The translations under genes and the position numbers were made by a program. From Falsiroseomonas sp051860665 (GTDB taxonomy: Bacteria > Pseudomonadota > Alphaproteobacteria > Acetobacterales > Acetobacteraceae), in the NCBI RefSeq assembly GCF_051860665.1, contig NZ_JBHYDM010000017.1:25713-89712 (forward strand): a DNA stretch of 64,000 nucleotides, given 5' to 3'. Every line of letters begins with the position of its first letter. Position 1 is the first letter of the stretch. This document shows, in pieces, positions 41,292 to 49,507 of the stretch. The notes beneath the pieces were generated by a model. The model had not been told where the DNA came from, searched no databases, and saw only the letters and a list, made by a program, of their open reading frames with translations.

Positions 41292-42335
41292 TCAGCGGGA
41301 CTCCACCAGGACGTCCGTCCACAATTCGCTCTCGTCGGGCTCGGGCGAGGTCTGCGCGAATTCGGCGCTGTCCTGCACGATGGCCTTCACCTCGTCGTCG
41401 ATCACCTTCAGCGCGGCCTCGCTGGTGTCGAAGACCTCCAGCAGCATCTTGCGCGCGGTCTCGATGCAGTCGTTCTGCTCCCGCATCTTCTGCACCTCCT
41501 CCCGCGTCCGGTACTTGGCCGGGTCGGACATGGAGTGGCCGCGGTAGCGATAGGTCTTCATCTCCAGCAGATAGGGGCCGTTGCCGGCGCGGCAGTGGGC
41601 GATGGCGCGCTCGCCCGCCTCCTTCACCGCGACCACGTCCATGCCGTTCACCTGCTCGCCGGGGATGCCCCAGGGCGCGCCGTTCTTCGACAGGTCGCGC
41701 GACGCGCTGGCACGCTCCACGCTGGTGCCCATGCCGTATTTGTTGTTCTCGATGATGAAGACGCAGGGCAGCTTGAACAGCGCGGCCAGGTTCATGCTCT
41801 CATAGACCTGCCCCTGGTTCGAGGCGCCCTCGCCGAAATAGGCCAGCGCCACCGCGCCGTCGTTGCGGTACCAGTTGGCGAAGGCGAGGCCGGCGCCGAG
41901 CGCGACCTGGGCGCCGACGATGCCGTGGCCGCCGTAGAAGCCCTTCTCGCGGGAGAACATGTGCATGCTCCCGCCCTTGCCCTTGGAATAGCCGCCGATC
42001 CGGCCGGTCAGCTCCGCCATCACGCCGCGGGCCTCCATGCCGGTGGCCAGCATATGACCGTGGTCGCGGTAGGAGGTGATGACCTGGTCGCCTGGCTTCA
42101 GGCCGAGCTGCATGCCGACCACCACGGCCTCCTGGCCGATATAGAGGTGGCAGAAGCCGCCGATCAGACCCATGCCATACAGCTGGCCGGCCTTTTCCTC
42201 GAAGCGGCGGATCAGCAGCATGTCGCGATAGGCGCGGGTCAGCTCTTCCTTGCTGATCGAAGGCTGGTTGGCCCCCGGGTTGCCCCCTCGGGAGGCCCCC
42301 TTTCCGCGGGTTGCGCGGGCGGCGGTCTCGGCCAT
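41292..42335 (-). CDS. pdhA: Pyruvate dehydrogenase E1 alpha subunit
   Basis: Carries the thiamine diphosphate site that decarboxylates pyruvate. 347 residues: a YRDMLLIRRFEEKAGQLYGM opening, HLYIGQEAVVVGMQ, YRDHGHMLATGM, the GDGA-type cofactor motif as FGEGASNQGQVYESMN, and RYRGHSMSDPAKYRTREEV with the regulatory-serine-like region. The ATG at 42335 follows a strong GAGGAGG Shine-Dalgarno element. The first 25 residues are an unconserved Gly/Ala/Arg extension. It leads the pdhA-pdhB-pdhC run and probably has its own promoter upstream. Confidence 0.96.
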   Translation of the reverse strand: MAETAARATRGKGASRGGNPGANQPSISKEELTRAYRDMLLIRRFEEKAGQLYGMGLIGGFCHLYIGQEAVVVGMQLGLKPGDQVITSYRDHGHMLATGMEARGVMAELTGRIGGYSKGKGGSMHMFSREKGFYGGHGIVGAQVALGAGLAFANWYRNDGAVALAYFGEGASNQGQVYESMNLAALFKLPCVFIIENNKYGMGTSVERASASRDLSKNGAPWGIPGEQVNGMDVVAVKEAGERAIAHCRAGNGPYLLEMKTYRYRGHSMSDPAKYRTREEVQKMREQNDCIETARKMLLEVFDTSEAALKVIDDEVKAIVQDSAEFAQTSPEPDESELWTDVLVESR

Positions 42336-42575
42336 GCGGTATCCTCCTCAGGGCGTCCTTCCTCCGCATCTACGCGCGGCTTCCGCGTGGTGCAAGCATG
42401 TCCGCATTCGAAAATCTGCTTATTGTGCAACGCAATAAGACGATTAACCGCAATGCGGTTAAGCATGATTTGCCCCCTCTTCAGGCCGTATTTCGTCATT
42501 GCGGCGCAACCGCCGGATGGCGGCTGATTCGTGCAAGGCGCACCCCTTCGGCCGCAAGATTCTGGAACCGCGCCG
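42336..42575. promoter_or_regulatory. Divergent control region of pdhA and the MFS gene with perfect palindrome
   Basis: The 240-base gap is clearly lower in GC than the rest of the window. It contains a perfect 19-base palindrome at 42444-42462 (arms TTAACCGCA and TGCGGTTAA around a central A). A second imperfect dyad with ATTG/CAAT outer ends lies at 42422-42436. Spacing to the pdhA start is about 110 bases, so it is a plausible operator for pdhA. No convincing -35/-10 pair was assigned. Confidence 0.6.
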
Positions 42576-43769
42576 ATGCCACACCCGAGCCGAACAACCC
42601 TGCCCCTGGCCTTCGCCGCGCTGCATGGCGCGGACCAGCTGGCGCTCGCCGCCCTGCCGCTGATCGCGGCCCTGCACCTGGGCGCCGGCCCGGCGCTGAC
42701 CGGCGCGCTGGTCGCCGCCCAGGGCGCCGCCTGGCTGCTGGTGGCGCTGCCCGCGGGCGTGCTGGCAGACCGGATGGACCGCCGCCGCCTGCTGGCCGGC
42801 GGCGGGCTGGCGGCCGCGGCCGGATTCGCCCTGGCGGTCGTGGCGGCGGGCCAGCCGGTCCTGCTGGGCCTGGCGGCCTTCCTGGGCGCCGCCGGGGTGG
42901 TGGCGGCGGCGCTCGCCGCCTTCGCGCTGCTGCCGGCCCTGGTGCCGCGCCCGGCGCTGCCGGCGGCCAATGCTCGGCTGGAGCTGGGCCGGGCGCTTGC
43001 CACCCTGGCCGCGGCGCCACTCGCGGGCCTGCTCGCCGCGCGCGGGCTGCCGCAGGCGGGGCTGGCCCTGGCCGCGCTGGCGGCGCTGGCGGCGGCGGGG
43101 CTGGCCTGGCGTCTGCCGCCCTTGCCCGCGACCCAGCCCGCGACCCGCCCGGGCCTCAGCGCCGCGGTGGCGGAGGGGGCGCGCTTCGTCCGCCGGCAGC
43201 CGCTGCTGCGCGCCATTGCGCTCGCGGCCATCGCCTGGAATGCCGGCTTCTTCGCGCTGATGGCGGTGGCGGTGCCACTCGCGCTGGGGCCGCTGGGGCT
43301 GGAGGCCGGCACCACTGGCCTGGCGCTGGGCTGCTACGGCGCCGGGCTGGTGGCGGGCGCAGTGCTGGCCCCCGCGGCGGCGCGCGCCCTGCCGCTCGGC
43401 CAGGTGCTGCTGAGCGGGCCGGGCCTTTCGGTGCTGGGGGTGGCGGCGCTGCTGCTGGCGCCCAGCGCCGCGACGCTGGCGGGCTGCATGGCGCTGCTCG
43501 GCTTCGGACCGATGCTGTGGCAGGTGGCGCAGACCAGCCTGCGGCAGGCGGTCACGCCGCCCGGGCTTCTGGGCCGGGTCGGCGCGGTGATGCAGGTGGC
43601 GGTCTTCGGCGTGCGGCCGCTGGGCGCGCTGGCCGGCGGCGCGGTGGCCGCCTGGCTCGGTGCGCCGGCGGCGGTATGGCTGGCGGCGCTGGGTTTTGGG
43701 CTGTCGCTGCTGGCGGTCGCAACCAGCCGCCTGGCGCCGCTGCGCGCGCTGCCGGAGGCAGTGGCCTAG
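42576..43769 (+). CDS. MFS family transporter
   Basis: About 397 residues with roughly 12 hydrophobic segments and very high alanine, leucine and glycine content. The MFS loop 2-3 signature is present as GVLADRMDRRRLLAGG near residues 64-79. The start ATG 42576 is used because a GGAA element lies upstream and the previous 15 residues are not hydrophobic. Substrate and direction are unknown; it resembles the smaller drug/ENTS-type exporters (PMF-driven). It lies on the opposite strand inside the otherwise continuous pdh-ftsB-eno block. Confidence 0.88.
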   Translation: MPHPSRTTLPLAFAALHGADQLALAALPLIAALHLGAGPALTGALVAAQGAAWLLVALPAGVLADRMDRRRLLAGGGLAAAAGFALAVVAAGQPVLLGLAAFLGAAGVVAAALAAFALLPALVPRPALPAANARLELGRALATLAAAPLAGLLAARGLPQAGLALAALAALAAAGLAWRLPPLPATQPATRPGLSAAVAEGARFVRRQPLLRAIALAAIAWNAGFFALMAVAVPLALGPLGLEAGTTGLALGCYGAGLVAGAVLAPAAARALPLGQVLLSGPGLSVLGVAALLLAPSAATLAGCMALLGFGPMLWQVAQTSLRQAVTPPGLLGRVGAVMQVAVFGVRPLGALAGGAVAAWLGAPAAVWLAALGFGLSLLAVATSRLAPLRALPEAVA

Positions 43770-43800
43770 GCTGATGGCAGGCCCTGGCCGTTCGTCGCGG

Positions 43801-43850
43801 CCCCCTCACCCAACCCTCTCCCCCTGTCAGGGGAGAGGGCTTGAGGCTCC
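43801..43850. repeat. GC-rich intergenic palindrome, copy between convergent genes
   Basis: A hairpin with perfect 10-base arms (CCCTCTCCCC at 43814-43823 and its complement at 43830-43839) and a 6-base loop, preceded by CACCCAA and followed by CTTGAGG. It lies between the convergent MFS and ftsB stops and could terminate both transcripts. Sequence and layout match the copies near 52912 and 53030. Confidence 0.8.
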
Positions 43851-43852
43851 CG

Positions 43853-44206
43853 TCAGAACAGGCGGCGGTCGGGCTCGTAGGGGACGACGATCTCGTTCTT
43901 GTCGACCAGGTTCAGCAGCTGCCGCGCCCGCTCATCCAGCTGGTCGCGATCCAGACGGTCGCCGCGCAGGCCGGCGACGCGGCGCTCCACCGCCTCCAGC
44001 TCGCTGCGCACGCGGCCGAGCTCGGCCCGCGCCTCCTGCAGCCTTTCCTGGCGCTGGTCGCGCGCGATCAGGCCGCGCTCGCCATGCACCGCATGCCAGA
44101 CGAAATAGCCACTCGTTCCCAGGAACAGCACCGGCAGCACGGCCGCGCGCAGACGGCGCGACAGCCAAGCCCCGAATCCCCCCCGCCGCTGTGGCGGCAG
44201 ATACAT
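43853..44206 (-). CDS. ftsB: Cell division protein FtsB/DivIC-like septum formation initiator
   Basis: A small bitopic division protein that bridges FtsQ and FtsL. About 117 residues from ATG 44206, where the frame is open to 44248. After a basic N-terminus there is one membrane segment (AAVLPVLFLGTSGYFVWHAV) and a coiled-coil region (RDQRQERLQEARAELGRVRSEL...). The tail ends with LLNLVDKNEIVVPYEPD, the family's C-terminal motif. The position between eno and pdhA is conserved in alphaproteobacteria. The upstream start would overlap the hairpin at 44251-44287, which favours 44206. Confidence 0.88.
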   Translation of the reverse strand: MYLPPQRRGGFGAWLSRRLRAAVLPVLFLGTSGYFVWHAVHGERGLIARDQRQERLQEARAELGRVRSELEAVERRVAGLRGDRLDRDQLDERARQLLNLVDKNEIVVPYEPDRRLF

Positions 44207-44250
44207 GTCAGACACCCGCGCAGGCCCCCCCGCTGATGGCCGCATCAAGA

Positions 44251-44287
44251 AGGGCGTGACCCCGCCTGTCCAGCGGAATCACGCCCT
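44251..44287 (-). terminator. Hairpin between eno and ftsB, probable terminator
   Basis: A perfect 9-base inverted repeat (AGGGCGTGA at 44251-44259 and its complement at 44279-44287) with a 19-base loop. On the minus strand the stem is followed by TTCTT, a weak T-rich tract. It lies just past the eno stop, so it probably ends or attenuates the eno transcript before ftsB. Confidence 0.5.
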
Positions 44288-44350
44288 CTCAATGCGTTAA
44301 CCACCGTACCGTGTGTTTCATGCCACGATACGGCGCCAAGCCGTGGTAGC

Positions 44351-45628
44351 TCAGCGGCGCAGGATGCTGCGCCCGGCATAGCGCGCGGCGGAACCCAGCT
44401 CCTGCTCGATGCGGATCAGCTGGTTGTACTTGGCCGTCCGGTCGGAGCGGGAGAGCGAGCCGGTCTTGATCTGCCCGCAATTGGTGGCGACGGCGAGGTC
44501 GGCGATGGTCGCATCCTCCGTCTCACCGGAGCGGTGGCTCATCACCGCCTTGAAGCCGGCGCGATGCGCCATCTCCACCGCCTCCAGCGTTTCGGTCAGC
44601 GTGCCGATCTGATTGACCTTCACCAGGATGGCATTGCCGGTGCTGGTCTCGATGCCCCGACGCAGGCGCTCGGTATTGGTGACGAAGAGGTCGTCACCCA
44701 CCAGGTTGACCTTGCCGCCGAGCCGCTCGGTCAGCAGCTTCCAGCCCTCCCAGTCATCCTCGGACATGCCGTCCTCGATCGAGACGATGGGGAACTTCTT
44801 CGTCAGGGCCTCCAGGTAGTCGACCATCCCCGCGGAATCGAAGGTCTTGCCCTCGCCTTCCATCACGTAGCGGCCGTCCTTGTAGAACTCGGTGGAGGCG
44901 GCATCGAGGGCGAACAAGATGTCCTCCCCCACCCGGTGGCCGGCCTTCTCGCAGGCCTTGGTGATGAAGCCCAGCGCCTCCTCCGCGCTGCCAATATTCG
45001 GCGCGAAGCCGCCCTCGTCGCCCACATTGGTATTGTGGCCGGCGTCATGCAGCGCCTTCTTGAGCTGCGCGAAGACCTCGGAGCCGATCCGCACCGCATC
45101 CGCCACCGTGCCGGCGGCGACCGGCATGATCATGAATTCCTGGATGTCGATCGGATTGTCGGCGTGCTGGCCGCCATTGATGATGTTCATCATCGGCACC
45201 GGCAGGGTGCGGGCGAAGACGCCGCCGACATAGCGGTAGAGCGGCATGTCGAGATCGACCGCCGCGGCCTTGGCGGTGGCGAGGCTGACGGCCAGGATGG
45301 CATTGGCGCCGAGGCGCGACTTGTTGGGCGTGCCGTCCAGCTCGATCATCGTCTCGTCGATCTTCACCTGGTCGGCGGCGTCCATGCCGCCGATGGCGTC
45401 GAAGATCTCGCCCTCCACATGGGCACAGGCCTGGCGCACGCCCTTGCCGCCGAAGCGCGCCTTGTCACCGTCGCGCAGCTCCACCGCCTCATGCGCGCCG
45501 GTGGAGGCGCCGGAGGGGACGATGGCGCGGCCGATGGCGCCAGAGTCCAGCACCACCTCCGCCTCCACCGTCGGATTGCCGCGGCTGTCGAGAACCTCGC
45601 GGGCGATGATGTCGGCGATGGCGGCCAT
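44351..45628 (-). CDS. eno: Enolase
   Basis: Interconverts 2-phosphoglycerate and phosphoenolpyruvate. From ATG 45628 the 425-residue product starts MAAIADIIAREVLDSRGNPT, then SGASTGAHEAVELRDGD, MNIINGGQHADNPIDIQEFM, GDEGGFAPN, SIEDGMSEDDW, VGDDLFVTNTERL and the catalytic-loop motif MSHRSGETEDATIADLAVA. All Mg ligands and the general-base lysine region are present. The frame is open upstream to 45787 but the conserved start is clear. kdsA, often between pyrG and eno in this order, is not here. Confidence 0.97.
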   Translation of the reverse strand: MAAIADIIAREVLDSRGNPTVEAEVVLDSGAIGRAIVPSGASTGAHEAVELRDGDKARFGGKGVRQACAHVEGEIFDAIGGMDAADQVKIDETMIELDGTPNKSRLGANAILAVSLATAKAAAVDLDMPLYRYVGGVFARTLPVPMMNIINGGQHADNPIDIQEFMIMPVAAGTVADAVRIGSEVFAQLKKALHDAGHNTNVGDEGGFAPNIGSAEEALGFITKACEKAGHRVGEDILFALDAASTEFYKDGRYVMEGEGKTFDSAGMVDYLEALTKKFPIVSIEDGMSEDDWEGWKLLTERLGGKVNLVGDDLFVTNTERLRRGIETSTGNAILVKVNQIGTLTETLEAVEMAHRAGFKAVMSHRSGETEDATIADLAVATNCGQIKTGSLSRSDRTAKYNQLIRIEQELGSAARYAGRSILRR

Positions 45629-45704
45629 GGGGCGGGGCTCCGGCTGTGGGGGTTGCCGGTCGCTTAAAGGTCCCTCGGCGGCTCGGCAAGCCGGCACGGC
45701 GCGG

Positions 45705-45917
45705 CTATTCGCCGCCCCCGCCGCCATCACCGCCGTCGCCATCCGAATCGAGGCCGACGGCCATCGTGGCATCGCCGCCCACGCCACCGCCCGAACCGAC
45801 GCCGGATCGCACCAGGCGCAGGATGGACCAGGCCCAGATTAGGCCCGTGCCCAGGATCACCAGGAGCGAGGAGTCACGCCCCGCCAGCAGGATGAGCAGC
45901 ACGGTCGCGACCGCCAC
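45705..45917 (-). CDS. Small membrane protein with Gly/Asp-rich tail
   Basis: A 70-residue open frame with a GTG start. A hydrophobic segment occupies about residues 1-33 (VATVLLILLAG... LVILGTGLIWAWSILRL), followed by a glycine-rich spacer and an acidic Gly/Asp repeat tail (DGDGGDGGGGGE). It is not antisense to a known gene and reads like a real membrane peptide, but no family is recognised. It lies upstream of eno on the same strand. Confidence 0.5.
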   Translation of the reverse strand: MAVATVLLILLAGRDSSLLVILGTGLIWAWSILRLVRSGVGSGGGVGGDATMAVGLDSDGDGGDGGGGGE

Positions 45918-46033
45918 CTCGAAAACCCGAAGCGCGATTCTGGAAGGTCGGGCGGATGGGATGGCGGGAATGGGCGGGCCTCCGCGCGGAGGGCGTCAGG
46001 ATAGGGCCCGCCGCGGCGCGCGGGGAAGCGCAA

Positions 46034-46339
46034 TCAGCGCGGCGTGCGCGTGTCCCAGACGGCCGAAAAGCCGCGCTTCAGCGGCATGCCCTGGCGATCG
46101 CAGGGCTCAACCCGGCCACAGGGCACGGCCACCGCCCGGGTCAGCACCGCATCCTTGGCGCGGCTATAGCCGGCCAGCTTGAGGTCCAAGGCGCCACAGG
46201 CATGCACCTTTGTCACCAGGCCCCAGTCGCCGGCCCCCACGGTATTCAGGGCGCCGCCCTCGCTGCGGACCAGGCGCACGAGGTCTCCGGGCTCGAAGAG
46301 GTAGGTCTCGCTGCCGTCTGTGCCGTTCAGGGTGCGCAT
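46034..46339 (-). CDS. Hypothetical protein, possibly an SH3/KOW-like small domain
   Basis: A 101-residue soluble protein, ATG start. Its first half (TYLFEPGDLVRLVRSEGG, GAGDWGLVTKVHACG, LDLKLAGYSR) has the short-strand layout of KOW/SH3-like barrels, and there are two cysteines in PCGRVEPCDRQG. No family could be named with certainty. It lies between the pyrG-linked membrane protein and the 70-residue membrane protein on the same strand. Confidence 0.6.
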   Translation of the reverse strand: MRTLNGTDGSETYLFEPGDLVRLVRSEGGALNTVGAGDWGLVTKVHACGALDLKLAGYSRAKDAVLTRAVAVPCGRVEPCDRQGMPLKRGFSAVWDTRTPR

Positions 46340-46397
46340 GACGGCAGTGCAACAGAATTTGCTGAGCGAAAGGTTGATGCCCCGCCCGCAGGCCAGC

Positions 46398-46562
46398 TCA
46401 GCCCTTGCTGCGCCCGCCGCCCAGCAGCAGCGTCGCGCCCAGCCCGATGGCGAGCGACAGCGGCACGGCCAGCGAGCCGAAGAGCGCCCCCACGACCACC
46501 GTCACCACCAGGGTCACGGCCATGCCGATGCCGAAGCGCTTCAGCCTTGCCTTCTCATCCAT
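46398..46562 (-). CDS. 54-residue two-span membrane protein downstream of pyrG
   Basis: A 55-codon open frame from ATG 46562 to TGA 46398, starting 3 bases after the pyrG stop. The product has a charged start (MDEKARLKRF), two hydrophobic segments (about residues 11-27 and 30-48) and a basic glycine-rich end (GGGRSKG). The codon use and charge pattern are those of a real protein. No function is recognised; the tight link to pyrG suggests coupled expression. Confidence 0.65.
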   Translation of the reverse strand: MDEKARLKRFGIGMAVTLVVTVVVGALFGSLAVPLSLAIGLGATLLLGGGRSKG

Positions 46563-46565
46563 GGC

Positions 46566-48200
46566 TCAGACCAGCCTGGCCTGCCGCACGGCGGCACCGA
46601 TAAAGCCCTTGAACAGGGGGTGGGGCGCGAAGGGTTTGGACTTCAGCTCCGGGTGGAACTGCACACCGATGAACCAGGGATGGTCCGGCACTTCCACGAT
46701 CTCGGGCAGGCTGCCGTCGGGCGACATGCCGGCGAAGCGCAGGCCGACGCCTTCCAGGCGCTCCCGGTAGCTGACATTCACCTCGAAGCGGTGGCGGTGG
46801 CGTTCGGTGACCTCGGCCTCGCCATAGACCTCGCGCACCAGGGACCCCTCGCTGAGCTTGGCGACATAGGAGCCCAGCCGCATGGTGCCGCCCAGGTCGC
46901 CGCCGGCCACCCGCGTCTCCACCTGGTTGCCGCGCGTCCATTCGGTCAGCAGGCCGACCACGGGCTCCGCGCAGGGGCCGAATTCGGTGGAGGAGGCGCC
47001 CTTGAGGTCCAGCAGGTTCCGCGCCGCCTCGATCACCGCCATCTGCATGCCGAAGCAGATCCCGAAGAAGGGAATCTTCCGCTCACGCGCGAAGCGCACC
47101 GCCTCGATCTTGCCGCCCGAGCCACGCTCGCCGAAGCCGCCGGGCACGAGGATGCCGTGCACGCCTTCCAGGCGCTTCACCGCTTCCTCATCGCCATTCT
47201 CGAAGACCTGGCTGTCGACCCAGTTCAGCCTGACCTTCACATTGTTGGCGATGCCGCCATGGGTCAGCGCCTCGGCCAGGGATTTGTAGCTGTCCAGCAG
47301 GTTCGTGTACTTGCCGACGATGGCGATGGAGACCTCGCCCTCCGGCGCGCGGATCGACTGGACGATCTTCTCCCAGCGCCGCATGTCCGGCTCGCCGTAG
47401 AAGGACAGGTTGAAGTGCCGCAGCACTTCGCGGTCCAGGCCCTCGGCATGGTAGCTGATCGGCACCGAATAGATGCTGTCCGCGTCATAGGCCGGGATAA
47501 CGGATTCGGGTCGGACATTGCAGAACAGCGCGATCTTGCGGCGCTCATTCTCCGGGATCGGCCGGTCGCAGCGGCAGAGCAGGATCTGCGGCTGGATACC
47601 GACGCCCAGCAATTCCTTGACGCTGTGCTGCGTCGGCTTGGTCTTCAGCTCCCCGGCCGAGGGGATGTAGGGGACCAGGGTCAGGTGGATGAAGAGGCTG
47701 CGGGTCGGGCCAAGCTCGTTCGCCAGCTGCCGGATCGCCTCCAGGAAGGGCAGCGATTCGATGTCGCCGACCGTGCCGCCGACTTCCACCAGGACGAAGT
47801 CGTAGCCGTCGGTCTCGGCCTGGATCACGTCCTTGATCTTGTCCGTGATGTGCGGAATCACCTGCACTGTCCCGCCCAGATAGTCGCCGCGGCGCTCGGC
47901 CGCGATCACGTCCGAATAGATCCGGCCCGTGGTCCAGTTGTCCGCCTTGTTGGCGTGGACACCCGTGAACCGCTCGTAATGGCCGAGGTCGAGGTCGGCT
48001 TCCGCCCCGTCATCGGTCACGAAGACCTCGCCATGCTGATACGGGGACATCGTGCCCGGATCGACATTGAGGTAGGGGTCGAGCTTCCTGAGGCGCACCT
48101 TGTAGCCGCGCGCCTGCAGCAGCGCACCCAGCGATGCCGCTGCGATGCCCTTGCCGAGGGAGGAGACCACGCCGCCGGTGACGAATACGAACCGCGTCAT
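46566..48200 (-). CDS. pyrG: CTP synthase
   Basis: Makes CTP from UTP, ATP and glutamine. The 544-residue product has the synthetase domain with TRFVFVTGGVVSSLGKGIA (2-20), KLDPYLNVDPGTMSP and EVGGTVGDIES, and a C-terminal glutamine amidotransferase domain with GGFGERGSGGK, the nucleophile region FFGICFGMQ with its cysteine, and a late HPELKSKPF with the catalytic histidine. It lies downstream of secG, in the conserved tpiA-secG-pyrG order. Confidence 0.97.
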   Translation of the reverse strand: MTRFVFVTGGVVSSLGKGIAAASLGALLQARGYKVRLRKLDPYLNVDPGTMSPYQHGEVFVTDDGAEADLDLGHYERFTGVHANKADNWTTGRIYSDVIAAERRGDYLGGTVQVIPHITDKIKDVIQAETDGYDFVLVEVGGTVGDIESLPFLEAIRQLANELGPTRSLFIHLTLVPYIPSAGELKTKPTQHSVKELLGVGIQPQILLCRCDRPIPENERRKIALFCNVRPESVIPAYDADSIYSVPISYHAEGLDREVLRHFNLSFYGEPDMRRWEKIVQSIRAPEGEVSIAIVGKYTNLLDSYKSLAEALTHGGIANNVKVRLNWVDSQVFENGDEEAVKRLEGVHGILVPGGFGERGSGGKIEAVRFARERKIPFFGICFGMQMAVIEAARNLLDLKGASSTEFGPCAEPVVGLLTEWTRGNQVETRVAGGDLGGTMRLGSYVAKLSEGSLVREVYGEAEVTERHRHRFEVNVSYRERLEGVGLRFAGMSPDGSLPEIVEVPDHPWFIGVQFHPELKSKPFAPHPLFKGFIGAAVRQARLV

Positions 48201-48274
48201 GGACGCCCCTCATAGCGAAGCCGGACGGGCATGTGAACCCGTCCGGCGTGTGGAACCGGTTTTGGCAGGCATGA

Positions 48275-48295
48275 CCCCCGCGCAGGCCGCGGGGG
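48275..48295 (-). terminator. Short GC hairpin between secG and pyrG
   Basis: Arms CCCCCGCG (48275-48282) and its complement (48288-48295) enclose a 5-base loop, just after the secG stop. There is no T-run, so it may be an attenuating hairpin or only a base-composition effect. The neighbouring genes are normally cotranscribed in this order. Confidence 0.3.
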
Positions 48296-48303
48296 GCGTT
48301 ACA

Positions 48304-48636
48304 TCAGTTGTTCGGCACCGTCGGCGCGGCGGGTGCCACCGGCACGGCCGGGGCGGTGGCGGCCGGCACGCCGCCGGCCGGCGCATCCAGGATCGAGCCG
48401 CGCGGCGCCTGGCCCTTGCCGAGCATGGCCAGCACCAGGGCCAGCGCCATGAAGGCAGTGCCGAGCACGGCGGTGGTGCGGGTCAGCAGATTGGCCGTGC
48501 CGCGGCCGGTCATGAACCCGCCCATGCCCTGGGAGGTGCCGATGCCCAGGCCGCCACCCTCGCTGCGCTGCACGAGGATGACCCCGATCAGCGCCAGGGT
48601 GACGAGGAGGAAGATGACAAGGAGGATGGTGGTCAT
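48304..48636 (-). CDS. secG: Protein translocase subunit SecG
   Basis: Auxiliary subunit of the SecYEG translocon in the inner membrane. The 110-residue product has two hydrophobic segments (residues 1-22 and about 55-75) separated by LVQRSEGGGLGIGTSQGMGGFMTGRGTANLL in the family pattern (VQRSEGGGLG and GTANLLTRTTA). The C-terminal tail is Ala/Pro-rich, as in many alphaproteobacterial SecG proteins. It sits between tpiA and pyrG. Confidence 0.94.
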   Translation of the reverse strand: MTTILLVIFLLVTLALIGVILVQRSEGGGLGIGTSQGMGGFMTGRGTANLLTRTTAVLGTAFMALALVLAMLGKGQAPRGSILDAPAGGVPAATAPAVPVAPAAPTVPNN

Positions 48637-48680
48637 GGCGCGCGCCTTCTAGCGGGTCTGCTGGCGGAAGGCCAGCGCGG

Positions 48681-49424
48681 CTAGGCCGCCGCCGCCGCGA
48701 TCGCCAGGAAATCGGCGGCGACCAGGCTCGCCCCGCCGACCAGCCCGCCATCGACATTCGGCAAGGCGAGGATCGCCCTGGCATTGCCGGGCTTCATGGA
48801 GCCGCCATAGAGGATGCGCATCCCCTGCCCCGCCGCACCGAAGCGCGCCACCAGGCTTTCCCGGATGGTCGCATGGATGGCGGCGATATCGGCCTCGGTC
48901 GGCGTGCGGCCGGTGCCGATGGCCCAGACCGGCTCATAGGCGATGATGCCGCCGAAGCCGTCCGGCAGCGATTCGGCCAACTGGGCACGGACGACGGAGT
49001 CGGCCTCCCCGGCCAGGCGCTGCGCCTCCGTCTCGCCCACACAGACCACCGGCACCAGCCCGGCACCCAGCGCCGCCGCCACCTTGGCCCGCACCACCGC
49101 ATCGCTCTCGCCATGATCGGCGCGGCGCTCGGAATGGCCAAGGATGACATGGGTGGCACCGGCATCGCGCAGCATGGCAGCCGAGATATCGCCGGTATGC
49201 GCGCCCTTGGCCGCCGCATGGCAATCCTGCGCGCCCAGCGCCACGGCGCCGCCGCCCAGTGCGGCCGCCACGGCCGGGATATGCAGGACGGGCGGGCAGA
49301 CCAGCAGATCGGCCGGAAGGCCCCCGGCGCCGGCCCGCACCCCCTCCGCCAGGGAAGCGGCCTCCCGCAGCGTGCCGTGCATCTTCCAATTGCCTGCGAT
49401 CAGCGGTCGGATGCCTGGGGTCAC
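48681..49424 (-). CDS. tpiA: Triosephosphate isomerase
   Basis: Glycolytic isomerase, 247 residues from GTG 49424, which follows a GAGGAG element by 8 bases. It has PLIAGNWKMHG (with the catalytic lysine), AAMLRDAGATHVILGHSERR (catalytic histidine), AYEPVWAIGTGRTP (catalytic glutamate) and the phosphate-binding GGASLVAADFLAI. The open frame extends to 49478, but those residues do not belong to the family. The GTG choice is supported by the ribosome binding site. Confidence 0.96.
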   Translation of the reverse strand: MTPGIRPLIAGNWKMHGTLREAASLAEGVRAGAGGLPADLLVCPPVLHIPAVAAALGGGAVALGAQDCHAAAKGAHTGDISAAMLRDAGATHVILGHSERRADHGESDAVVRAKVAAALGAGLVPVVCVGETEAQRLAGEADSVVRAQLAESLPDGFGGIIAYEPVWAIGTGRTPTEADIAAIHATIRESLVARFGAAGQGMRILYGGSMKPGNARAILALPNVDGGLVGGASLVAADFLAIAAAAA

Positions 49425-49507
49425 CTGCGTCTCCTCTCGGGTTGGGCTGCGGGTAGCAATGCCGCGCCGGGCTGGCAACCGCGCGCGTTTCCGGCTACCG
49501 GGGCCGT

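Noticed and set aside
38180..41755. A 1191-codon open frame on the + strand over pdhB and pdhC
   Set aside because: Antisense to the pdh genes and made mostly of repeated His/Arg/Gly runs, not a real protein.
44335..44375. A tRNA-like string GGTAGCTCAG near the end of eno
   Set aside because: No acceptor stem or anticodon arm can be formed; the string is the complement of the enolase stop region.
46320..48215. A 631-codon open frame on the + strand over pyrG
   Set aside because: Antisense shadow of pyrG.
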